The notes under the pieces are model-generated. The model ran no database searches. It was given only the letters and a program-made list of their open reading frames with translations, and was not told the DNA's origin. A program made the position numbers and the translations under genes. Source: Dehalobacterium formicoaceticum (GTDB taxonomy: Bacteria; Bacillota; Dehalobacteriia; Dehalobacteriales; Dehalobacteriaceae). Taken from it: 64,000 nucleotides of DNA. The first letter of the stretch is position 1. Each line of letters opens with the position of its first letter. This document shows positions 43,301 through 50,777 of the stretch, in pieces. Where the stretch lies: NCBI RefSeq assembly GCF_002224645.1, contig NZ_CP022121.1, forward strand, positions 248,001-312,000, read 5' to 3'.

Positions 43301-44549
43301 TTTCATGACCGGGAAAATAACTTTCCCCTCCCGCATCATCCAGCAAGTCAGCAAGATCCTGGATCTCTGCTTCATATTGAGCCACTTTGTCTCCCTCAAC
43401 CCGTAATTTTCCATCCAGCTCCCGTTCCTTGCTCTGCTTGGTATCCAAGATCCCCCGCTTCTTATTTTTTGTTTCCTCCGTATCCTTAATATGCCCCAGG
43501 ATCCGCTGCCGCTCTTCTTCTGCTTTAAAAACGCTATGCTCCCTTAAGCTCTTCTCTTCTTCCTTTTTGACAATTTGTTCTTCCTCCAGCTGCTTCATCT
43601 GTGCTGCCAAGGTGATCAGATTATCTTGATGCCCTTGCAACTTCTGTTCCAGCTCTTTTCCCTGGCGCACCAATTCTTCTTGTTCTTTATGAGCCGCAAG
43701 TAACCCCTCCGCCTTTTCGGCCAGGACAAATTGATTATAGCGATCATATTGCTGACAAAGTCTTTTCAATGATTGCTGATCCCGTAAAAGTAAATCTAAT
43801 TGTTGCTTGGTTTGATCCATGCTCTCAATGGTATCCGATAAAGGGCGTAATTCCTCGTCCGACAGGCCAGGCAGGGATTCATTTAAGATCTCGTAAATCA
43901 CCGTAGGCTTAAAGTCCTTGGATAATTTAGGGCTTCTCAGCTGGATTAATAATTTAATCAGTTCTTCATATGCCTCCAGTGACTCAAAGCCAAAGATATG
44001 CTTATTCACCAGCTCCATATACTCTTTTTGGCTGCGCACCACCTTGCCCCCCTCTTGCAAGGCGTTTTCCAATTGGATTCTGCTTAAAGGTATTTTTTCC
44101 TGTTGTCCTGTTTCCACATTGTATTCCGTATTATAGAGAAAATAATCCCGCCCGATGCGACGATTATCCAGGATGACGAATCCCCAAAAGTCCAAATTGC
44201 TCTGCCTTTTCGCCCGTAAACCTATACCGGTGGTTAGATACTGATCTGTATCCCGGCGCTTATATTCCAAATAAAGATAGCCGGTGCGCTCATCACGATC
44301 GACAATTTCTTTTTCACCCAACAGATAGTCTTCCATTTTGCGTGCTCTGGAACCGAAAGGATCCAAACGGTCCGGACTCTTTCGTCCATCCAGCAAAACC
44401 GGAATGAAGCTTTGCATGGTTACCGATTTCCCGGAACCGTTGCCACCCCGTAAAAGCAATTTCCCATCTGTTAAATCAAATTCTTCTTCATCGTAATACC
44501 AGAAATTTAATAATCCGGCCCGATGCAGCTGCCATTTATTTTTTGTCAT
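40356..44549 (-). CDS. jetC: Wadjet SMC-like ATPase JetC (TIGR02680 type)
   Basis: The SMC motor that extrudes DNA to sense closed circles. 1397 residues. N-terminal HRAGLLNFWYYDEEEF and Walker A GGNGSGKS (residues 35-42), then long coiled coils (about 250-620 and 790-1000) around a hinge-like middle (AITQMGLLDALVVSGKQAHL). The C-terminal head has the ABC signature QFSGGEKAMAMYIPL and Walker B FIISLDEAFAGVD. The frame extends to 44678, but the ATG at 44549 with GAGGATGAGG upstream and 16 nt after the jetB stop fits the family start. All ATPase motifs are intact. Confidence 0.95.
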   Translation of the reverse strand: MTKNKWQLHRAGLLNFWYYDEEEFDLTDGKLLLRGGNGSGKSVTMQSFIPVLLDGRKSPDRLDPFGSRARKMEDYLLGEKEIVDRDERTGYLYLEYKRRDTDQYLTTGIGLRAKRQSNLDFWGFVILDNRRIGRDYFLYNTEYNVETGQQEKIPLSRIQLENALQEGGKVVRSQKEYMELVNKHIFGFESLEAYEELIKLLIQLRSPKLSKDFKPTVIYEILNESLPGLSDEELRPLSDTIESMDQTKQQLDLLLRDQQSLKRLCQQYDRYNQFVLAEKAEGLLAAHKEQEELVRQGKELEQKLQGHQDNLITLAAQMKQLEEEQIVKKEEEKSLREHSVFKAEEERQRILGHIKDTEETKNKKRGILDTKQSKERELDGKLRVEGDKVAQYEAEIQDLADLLDDAGGESYFPGHEIAIGEFRRKFGEDFSFYLWKEEVNEYQKKIEQILINFQEEINTKEKYQEGDHELGEARKQLDQTRFEVKKWAQLFEEEKDRLLNLFHQWLKENQELRLSQEEIQLISQRIMQIYQQYRFEEVLVPLRQAQVRYQNQLNYQIMGQKSLIKDKDEAILHKQEEVEAWKKIKEPEPPRHSDTDKERRALKENGIPFVPFFSSVEFQDHIAPEHRERIEAAITQMGLLDALVVSGKQAHLTGQFDRVIQPQPHLFAHTLADFLYPTPVEGSGVAASDIDQVLRSVLIDDQGDKSTMLREDGTYRIDLLKGHAPKTEGSIYIGREARRSYRARVMEQLAQELADLIKEKENLEQEKEVLTARLKKLQEEYEGFPQDHDTGESFRVLEGLQEKEKIHSHEVDVKNEKVRRLLENLQNIRQRLRSLTEELSVPPRQEDYELVLQRIKSYGHDLQQLELTHKDFINGEKVLQQLQSTLEETRADVDELKGEINVLKSELDMDALRLQQVEDRLREMGAEEIQARIAHLVERLELIPKELRTLEKNMSTMENQIDNRIKELEELGKRLKLSEQFHALWQEILWEELQLSLVPKVVPEETLQAEQLLKWGKDILQEYGFLLKENTDRDKITQRLNQTFYQEQGVLMEYRLTQESVLEKDTLPLGADDPLMYFRREELKQKSRRVQLLMEYQGKRVSPYYVFEQMNKDIELQQMLLNEKDRELYEEIIMNSVGRIIRGKINRAERWVKKISELMEERDTSSGLTFSLRWKPRTAEHEAEMDTKDLVNLLRLDSRLLKEADLERVTQHFRAKVDQAKEVLEDKGYGETFHQVIKEMLDYRQWFSFTLYYQRAGEQKKELTNNVFYQFSGGEKAMAMYIPLFSAAYSRYLEAREDAPFIISLDEAFAGVDENNIRDMFDLVEKLGFNFIMNSQNLWGDYDTVSSLSICELVRPKNAPYVTVVRYRWDGQKRYLLSQGDFSQVDDNEEREAIIGA

Positions 44550-44565
44550 GACGACCTCATCCTCT

Positions 44566-45747
44566 CTACTCCCCGTCGGCGGCAAAATCTGCCGGATATT
44601 TGCCCACAGTACGCACCAATAATGGGAAAAGTATGATTGTTCCCGTATCCCCTGCTCTTGATGCCATCTGCCAATCAATTAAATGAGCTAATAAATCACG
44701 GGCTATCTGGGGGATGTCTCCTTCCCGATATTGTTTGCTCCACCCAGCACCAAAGCGTTCCTGACAGATTTGCACCCATTTGGTAAAATCAACCTGTGTC
44801 ACCTGAAGTGAACCGTCTGTCTGCCGGGGAAGCTCCATTGTCTGCTGCTGCTCCCGGACAATTTGAGCAAATTGCAGGGCAATGTCGGAGATCGCCTTAT
44901 TATCCGGAAAAAGAGTAAAACGAGCCCTACGTTCCGGCAAGGACAGGAGTGCGGCATTTTTATATAATTCAAATTGAAACCCACTATGGCTTTCAATATC
45001 TTCCCGAATTCGGTTACGGTAATTACGCAGGTAGAGAAAATCCGGATCATCAGAGCTTTTACTATACATCACCGGGGAAAGAAACAAGATGCGATAAACC
45101 CGATGGCGTCGATTGATCCCTACATCTTCCTCTTCCCCCTGCCATTCTGCTGCTAAAATTTCTTCTTTGGTCCTGAACTGAAATAAATCCTTGGGGTAAG
45201 AACGCATGAAATAGCGGGCTGCCAAAGGAACCTCATAAAGGACCTCCGATTCTTCCCGATAGCCAAAATCAGCGATATCTCCATCGACCACCTTGAGAAT
45301 TCCGATATCTACGGCTGTTTGCAGCACGCGCACCAGGGATTTTCGATGCTCATAATGGGTCCAATCCAGTCCATCCTCTCCGGGATAAAGGCTTAACAAG
45401 TCCTCACAAAGATGAGACAGCAAAAATTGTTCATCCACACTTTTGCCCTCCAAAAAGGCTAACAGGCAACAAAAGATCCCATAGTCCCGGGGATGGATAA
45501 AATCCTGGATACCCATCCAAGCCTCCGCTTTAACAGGGATTTTTTCCAGCTTGGCAAAGGAACGATGCACAATAAGACGAAAGCCCAGCTTGTCTAAAAA
45601 ATAGGTGCGGAGCACCTGCTCCCGTTCCCTGATCATCTGATATTTTTCCGGTTCTTTTTCCCGCAACACCCAAAATTGTTCTAAAAGATCTGCTGCCGCT
45701 TCTGCGGCGATCTCATCAAAATAATATTTTTTTGTCCCCGAATCCAT
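44566..45747 (-). CDS. jetB: Wadjet subunit JetB (DUF2398/TIGR02678 type)
   Basis: 393 residues, the KITE-like partner (MukE role) that bridges the kleisin and the SMC head. It matches the DUF2398 family in length and order of features: an N-terminal helical region with FWVLREKEPEKYQMIREREQVLRTYF, the middle LSHLCEDLLSLYP, winged-helix segments, and the C-terminal QICQERFGAGWSKQYREGD. It begins 8 nt after the jetA stop and ends 16 nt before jetC. By itself the sequence shows no enzymatic motif. Confidence 0.9.
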   Translation of the reverse strand: MDSGTKKYYFDEIAAEAAADLLEQFWVLREKEPEKYQMIREREQVLRTYFLDKLGFRLIVHRSFAKLEKIPVKAEAWMGIQDFIHPRDYGIFCCLLAFLEGKSVDEQFLLSHLCEDLLSLYPGEDGLDWTHYEHRKSLVRVLQTAVDIGILKVVDGDIADFGYREESEVLYEVPLAARYFMRSYPKDLFQFRTKEEILAAEWQGEEEDVGINRRHRVYRILFLSPVMYSKSSDDPDFLYLRNYRNRIREDIESHSGFQFELYKNAALLSLPERRARFTLFPDNKAISDIALQFAQIVREQQQTMELPRQTDGSLQVTQVDFTKWVQICQERFGAGWSKQYREGDIPQIARDLLAHLIDWQMASRAGDTGTIILFPLLVRTVGKYPADFAADGE

Positions 45748-45755
45748 TTCATCAC

Positions 45756-47267
45756 CTATTCTAAAAATTGAATCACAAAGTTTGGCATCACCAGATTGCC
45801 GTCCTCTGCCCGCAGGGTAATTTCCTGATCATCAACTGTGATCAGACGAAACTTGCGCCCTGTCTCTGTTTTTGCCATGCGCTCCTGATGGGTCATGGAT
45901 TTTCCGATCCAGCGCAGGAGCGTTTTACGAATATAAGGATCGACCAGGGGCAAATCAGCCAGCACAATTTGATTTTGCTGCACGATTTCTGCCACCAGCT
46001 TTTGTTCTGCTTCCCGCTCTTTTAAATATGCGGTCAGGGTTTGCTGTTTTTCCTGCTGCAGGCTTTTGATAGCACCCGGTTTTGTTTTTTCTCGGTACCT
46101 TCGCACCCGTGGCTTGATCGTCACTTCCGTGGGTTCTTCATCCCAGATCTCGGCATAAATATCTTCTGTGGCCTTCCCGCCGGAAAATAAGTGCCGGGTA
46201 TGAAAAACACCGAAAACAGAAGCTGAAATTTCATGAGCCTCTTCCAAAGTGTCACAACGGGCAAACCAATCAGCCAGAAAAAGATAATCCTGACGCCGGC
46301 TTTTTAAAATATGATGCCGTTCACCGATGCGTTGCGCAAAACGGGTGATGCGGCGTATCGTTTCATTAGTCACGTTTTGGAGATAGATCAGATCACTCTC
46401 CCCACTCTCATCACCTAAAAACCAGGTGGTCAGATCCTGCCACTGACCGAAAAATCTTTCAATTAAACTCTCTTTTGGGGGACGTTCATCCAAGCGCGGG
46501 ATTTTTAGTTCATAATCAGCCAAACGAGTTGTAATCAATTGGATGAGCTGATCCGGAGCATCTGCCAGCAGGTTTTCGATACGAAAAGAGGTATGCTGTA
46601 AAGCGGTCATAAAATTACGCAGATAATCGGTAACAGCATCCTTGTAGGATAAAAAAGCTTCGGTCATCATCATTTCTTCTACTTTTTCGCTTTGTAAATG
46701 AGCCAAATAATCTGTGGCTCCTTCTGTTAACTTGCGAAAATTATCATACAATTCCTGCCAGAGGGCATAAAGCTCTTCATCAGACATGTCCTCTACCCCA
46801 TAGATTTTACGGTGCTGATGGGAAGAGTCTGACCGGTATGCCAGCAGCTTTATCAGTGAATTTAAGAGCCGGTCAAATAAAGTTCTTTCCAGGGAACCGC
46901 CAAAGGAATCCCCCATTTCCTCCAATCCCTGAACCATACGTTCTATTTCCACCGTATAAGGCGTACATTGATAGCGAAACTTTTTCTTTTTAAATTCCTC
47001 CACAGAGGTAACCCGGGTCGTATCCTGCCGGGGAATCAGATTTTTCCACTCCACCAGCTGGTTCAAATCCTGCTGCAGCTGTTCTTCCGTATAATCCTGA
47101 AAAAACATGCTTTGCCGAAGATAGGATAAAACCTCTTCGGGGAAGAGATAGTGATGCAGCCGTTCATATTGGGTATAAAAATAGCGCAAAATCCCTCGAT
47201 AACGCCCTACATTGGCTGCCGTTAAATAAGAAACCTCGGTAATGGGTTTTAATACTTTTTCATCCAT
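45756..47267 (-). CDS. jetA: Wadjet kleisin subunit JetA (DUF2397/TIGR02677 type)
   Basis: 503 residues, the kleisin (MukF role) that closes the SMC ring. N-terminal AANVGRYRGILRYFYTQYER and EEVLSYLRQ winged-helix features, a long helical middle, and the C-terminal segment LRWIGKSMTHQERMAKTETG are typical of DUF2397. The ATG at 47267 is preceded by GGTGAGAGGG, which is the last of five 10-bp repeats. A start 12 nt upstream is also open. It lies 39 nt after recD2 on the same strand. Confidence 0.92.
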   Translation of the reverse strand: MDEKVLKPITEVSYLTAANVGRYRGILRYFYTQYERLHHYLFPEEVLSYLRQSMFFQDYTEEQLQQDLNQLVEWKNLIPRQDTTRVTSVEEFKKKKFRYQCTPYTVEIERMVQGLEEMGDSFGGSLERTLFDRLLNSLIKLLAYRSDSSHQHRKIYGVEDMSDEELYALWQELYDNFRKLTEGATDYLAHLQSEKVEEMMMTEAFLSYKDAVTDYLRNFMTALQHTSFRIENLLADAPDQLIQLITTRLADYELKIPRLDERPPKESLIERFFGQWQDLTTWFLGDESGESDLIYLQNVTNETIRRITRFAQRIGERHHILKSRRQDYLFLADWFARCDTLEEAHEISASVFGVFHTRHLFSGGKATEDIYAEIWDEEPTEVTIKPRVRRYREKTKPGAIKSLQQEKQQTLTAYLKEREAEQKLVAEIVQQNQIVLADLPLVDPYIRKTLLRWIGKSMTHQERMAKTETGRKFRLITVDDQEITLRAEDGNLVMPNFVIQFLE

Positions 47268-47270
47268 GAT

Positions 47271-47320
47271 CCCTCTCACCCTTTCTCACCTTCTCTCACC
47301 CTATCTCACCCTATCTCACC
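47271..47320 (-). repeat. Five 10-bp tandem repeats across the recD2 stop and the jetA ribosome site
   Basis: On the minus strand GGTGAGA recurs at an exact 10-bp period five times, ending 4 nt before the jetA ATG. The first copy encodes the last RecD2 codons and its TGA stop; the last supplies the jetA ribosome site. A gain or loss of one copy would shift the RecD2 C-terminus and the leader length. Confidence 0.9.
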
Positions 47321-49471
47321 CTCCCAGCTTACCTCTGGGTTTAATCGTTGGGCCAGCATGGTATTCCTTTTGGTCGTCCTATTGTTTTTCACTGCCATAG
47401 CCACGGCTTTTTTGCTTCCCACCAGGACAAATACCTTTTTTGCCCGGGTAACGCAGGTATAAAGCAGGTTCCTTTGCAGCATCATATAATGCTGAGTCGT
47501 AAAAGGGGCGACCACAATTTTATACTCACTGCCCTGACTTTTGTGAATAGAGGTGGCATAAGCCAAAACCACTTCATCCAGCTCCGTAGCCTCATAAGGA
47601 ACATCATTGCCATCAAAATTTAGGATTAAAGTACGTTCTTCCGGATCCAATTGGGTGATACTGCCAATGTCTCCATTGAAAACGTTTTTATCATAATTGT
47701 TTTTGATCTGCATCACCTTGTCCCCCAGACGATAAACGTAGGCTCCATATTTCAAAGAAATTCCTGAAGGGTTCAGGGCTTCCTGTAAAACCATATTCAG
47801 GTTTGCCGCTCCCGTCTCCCCCCGGTGCATGGGACAGAGTACCTGGATATCCTGCAAAGGATCCACCCTATAATATTTGGGAAGCCTCTTCACACATAAA
47901 TCCTGAATCACTTGAACTACTTGTGTCGGCTCCTCCTCGTCAATAAAGAAAAAGTCGCTATCCTTACCCCCTTTTAATTCAGGGAACTTTCCTTGATTGA
48001 TTTTATGAGCATTGGTGATGATGGCACTCCCCTGAGCCTGGCGAAAAATTTTCGTGAGTTTAATCACATCCACCATGCCGGAATCAATAATATCCTTTAA
48101 TACATTGCCCGCCCCTACCGAGGGTAATTGATCCACATCTCCCACCAGAATTACCACCGTCTCATCAGCTACCCCTCGCAGCAGGTTATACATCAGAATA
48201 ATATCCACCATGGAGGTCTCGTCAATGATCAACACGTCACAGGCTAAAGGATTGTCCCGGTTTCTTTTGTACCCCTCGGGAGGTTTATATTCCAACAAGC
48301 GGTGAATGGTTTTAGCCTCCATGCCCGTTGCTTCCGCCATTCTTTTGGCAGCTCTGCCAGTGGGAGCCGCCAGGAGCACCTGTGCTCCCAATTGTTGAAA
48401 AATCTGAATCATCCCCAAGGTGGTCGTGGTTTTTCCTGTGCCGGGGCCTCCCGTTAAAACCATAAATTTGGAGGTGGCGGCTGTTTGAATCGCATTTTTT
48501 TGTACCTGATCATAAGTGATCTTTTGCTGATCCTGAATATCAACGATAATTTTCTCCGCATCATTGGCCTGGAATGGGCTGGGCTGGGCAGTAATCTCAC
48601 GAATTCGTTTTGCCGCTCCCAACTCACTATGATAAAAAGGGGGCAAAAAAATGGCATCCTCCCCATCTAAAATCACCGTCTGATCCTTAATAATTCGATC
48701 CAGGGTATCATTAAGCAGGGATTGATCAACTTCCAGGATTTTTTCCGCCTCAAGTAATAATTGTTCCCGAAAGGCAAAGCAATGGCCTTCGTTGGACAAT
48801 TGGTTCAGTACATAGACCAGACCGGAGCGGCAGCGGGGGAAGGAATTTTTATCAAAGCCCATTTGCCGGGCAATTTTATCTGCCGTTTTAAATCCAATCC
48901 CCCAGATATCATCCGCCAGGCGGTAAGGATTTTCTTTTACGATTTCGACGCTTTCGTTGCCATAGGTTTTGAATATTTTTACCGCATAGGCCGTGGACAC
49001 TCCATTACTCTGTAAAAAAATCATGACATTTTTGATTTCTTTCTGCTCCTGCCAGGCCTTTTTAATCATTACCAGGCGTTTTTCTCCGATCCCTTCCACC
49101 TGAGTAAGAGCATCCTGCTCCTCTTCCAGAACCCGCAAGGTATCCTCTTTAAAGTGACGGACGATCTTTTTCGCATACACCGGCCCGATCCCTTTAATCA
49201 AACCGCTGCCTAGATATTTTTCAATCCCTGCCACCGTGGCCGGCATGGTTTCCCGGTAATCCTGAACAGCAAACTGTCTCCCGTATTTACTATCCATCTT
49301 CCAATCACCCTTTAGGCGGATAATGGCGCCCACATTCACGGCAGCCAGACTGCCCACAACAGTAATTAAGTCGGTAAAACCCTTCGCCTTAATTTTGATC
49401 ACGGAAAAACCGTTTTCTTCATTTTGAAATGTAATCCTTTCCACTACGCCACTAATGTATTCCATGCCCAT
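47306..49471 (-). CDS. recD2: ATP-dependent RecD-like DNA helicase RecD2
   Basis: 5'-3' SF1B helicase. 721 residues with an N-terminal OB-like and helix-hairpin-helix part (IEKYLGSGLIKGIGPVYAKKI, VEGIGEKRLVMI, GIGFKTADKIARQMG), Walker A LTGGPGTGKTTTTLG, motif II VLIIDETSMVD, DVDQLPSVGAG, and the late YATSIHKSQGSEYK. The longer N-terminal extension without RecBC association marks it as RecD2. A TGGTATGAT extended -10 lies about 60 nt upstream. It is co-directional with jetABCD and may share the transcript. Confidence 0.95.
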   Translation of the reverse strand: MGMEYISGVVERITFQNEENGFSVIKIKAKGFTDLITVVGSLAAVNVGAIIRLKGDWKMDSKYGRQFAVQDYRETMPATVAGIEKYLGSGLIKGIGPVYAKKIVRHFKEDTLRVLEEEQDALTQVEGIGEKRLVMIKKAWQEQKEIKNVMIFLQSNGVSTAYAVKIFKTYGNESVEIVKENPYRLADDIWGIGFKTADKIARQMGFDKNSFPRCRSGLVYVLNQLSNEGHCFAFREQLLLEAEKILEVDQSLLNDTLDRIIKDQTVILDGEDAIFLPPFYHSELGAAKRIREITAQPSPFQANDAEKIIVDIQDQQKITYDQVQKNAIQTAATSKFMVLTGGPGTGKTTTTLGMIQIFQQLGAQVLLAAPTGRAAKRMAEATGMEAKTIHRLLEYKPPEGYKRNRDNPLACDVLIIDETSMVDIILMYNLLRGVADETVVILVGDVDQLPSVGAGNVLKDIIDSGMVDVIKLTKIFRQAQGSAIITNAHKINQGKFPELKGGKDSDFFFIDEEEPTQVVQVIQDLCVKRLPKYYRVDPLQDIQVLCPMHRGETGAANLNMVLQEALNPSGISLKYGAYVYRLGDKVMQIKNNYDKNVFNGDIGSITQLDPEERTLILNFDGNDVPYEATELDEVVLAYATSIHKSQGSEYKIVVAPFTTQHYMMLQRNLLYTCVTRAKKVFVLVGSKKAVAMAVKNNRTTKRNTMLAQRLNPEVSWEGEIG

Positions 49472-49585
49472 TCCTACCTAGTATTAGTCTTTTTATCATA
49501 GTATTCCTTTTATTATCTTCCTCATGATTCTTTTACTATCATACCATTATCAATCAACAAGGTAAAATACTTTGATACATAAAAA

Positions 49586-49621
49586 ATCCCTAACATGCTG
49601 CAGAGCAGACTATTTAGGGAT
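49586..49621 (-). terminator. Terminator of the DUF1992 gene
   Basis: ATCCCTAA and TTAGGGAT pair around a 20-nt loop, and the minus strand continues with a T run (TTTTTT). It lies 14 nt past the DUF1992 stop, upstream of recD2. Confidence 0.75.
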
Positions 49622-49634
49622 TAGAAATATCCTT

Positions 49635-50006
49635 TTACCATCCGAATTTTTGGTATATTTTCTTACGGTAGGTACTTAAAGCCGGACGGGAACGGCGCCG
49701 CTTCTCCATCAAGATGTTAAACCGGATGGCTTTCTCACTTAATTTATTTTTTAAATGCTTCCTTTCTTCGGGAGAATGGCAGCAGTCTATTAAATCCTGC
49801 AGAGAGAGGATCTCTTTCTTTAATTCCAATTCTTCAGGTAAGAAATGAGCATTTTTTAAAATTTTATAACCCATTCTTAATTCTTCAGGTATATTGGACA
49901 GGTTTTCAATTTCTACAGGCTTCCCCGCATACGCTAAATTCTTCAATTCTCCCCGTTCGATCGCTTCAAGAATCTTTTGCTCTGCAATTCTACTGATGAT
50001 ATCCAT
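49635..50006 (-). CDS. DUF1992 domain protein (DnaJ homologue C28-type)
   Basis: 123 residues, soluble. The conserved block IISRIAEQKILEAIERGELKNL is at the N-terminus, with GKPVEIENLSNIPEELRMGYKILKNA following. Family members occur from bacteria to the human DNAJC28 protein, mostly without a J domain; function unknown. The ribosome site GAAAGGATG is close to the ATG. It lies in its own short unit, with a terminator downstream. Confidence 0.88.
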   Translation of the reverse strand: MDIISRIAEQKILEAIERGELKNLAYAGKPVEIENLSNIPEELRMGYKILKNAHFLPEELELKKEILSLQDLIDCCHSPEERKHLKNKLSEKAIRFNILMEKRRRSRPALSTYRKKIYQKFGW

Positions 50007-50098
50007 CCTTTCATCACCCTTCCCCTATAATTCACCTAAATTAATTAGTTTTACCTGCGATGATGGCTAAAAAATCAGGGAAATGTCCCCGCATTGAT

Positions 50099-50760
50099 TT
50101 AAAGATGCATTCTTTTGCTAAGTTCCGATTTTATATTTTCACCTTGAAAGATAATGATGGCTGATAAAAATATAATATTTGCGGCTACACTTATAATGGA
50201 TGGGTATAACACATTTAACCAGCCAAAAAGAATAAACAGAAGCGGCACAATGCCAAATAAACCACCTAATAGAAAATAAACAATATAATCCCTGGCACTG
50301 AGCTTCATTACCTTAGCTGTCACATACAGGGTAAAGATAGCAGCGACACAAACAGCAGGAATCACATAATCTAAAGACCAGCCTTTCCAGCCGATCCTCC
50401 AATCCCATAAAACAGAAAGAATAGAAACAAGGGTTACCAGCCACATAATATTTTTGTGATATTATTTCTTTTCCTTAAAACCAATATAATGCTAAGCCAC
50501 ATGCTCAAGAGACCCAAAAACGTAAAAATTGGCAAATTTATATCAGCAGGAACCAACATGTAAACAGTAAAACTTACCACTAATGCCACAATACTCATAA
50601 AAACTAACATACGCATCACAAGGTGACGATCGTATCCTAATGGTATTTGAGGATATATCCGCATTCCATTGCTGTTATCCGCAGATAGCATATTCTTACA
50701 TAAAGGACATCTTTCCTTGTTTCCACGAATTTTAACCTGACAGTGATTGCAATATTGCAT
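50099..50760 (-). pseudogene. DUF6320 membrane protein with zinc ribbon, split by a one-base frameshift
   Basis: The first part (from ATG 50760, after GGGGGGAACT) starts MQYCNHCQVKIRGNKERCPL, a four-Cys zinc ribbon, and continues with two membrane helices to LVLRKRNNITK before going out of frame and stopping. The second part resumes as NIMWLVTLVSILSVLWDWRI with further helices to the stop at 50099. The two frames join if the five-A run (plus strand T at 50451-50455) had one more base. Together they make about 220 residues, as expected for a zinc-ribbon/multi-helix protein in this operon type. It may be a real lesion or a sequencing slip. Confidence 0.8.
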
Positions 50761-50777
50761 AGTTCCCCCCATGATTG

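Noticed and set aside
40356-44549. Plain SbcC/MukB-type chromosomal SMC protein
   Set aside because: The four-gene neighbourhood with a DUF2399-type Toprim protein and DUF2397/DUF2398 partners fits Wadjet, not SbcCD or MukBEF.
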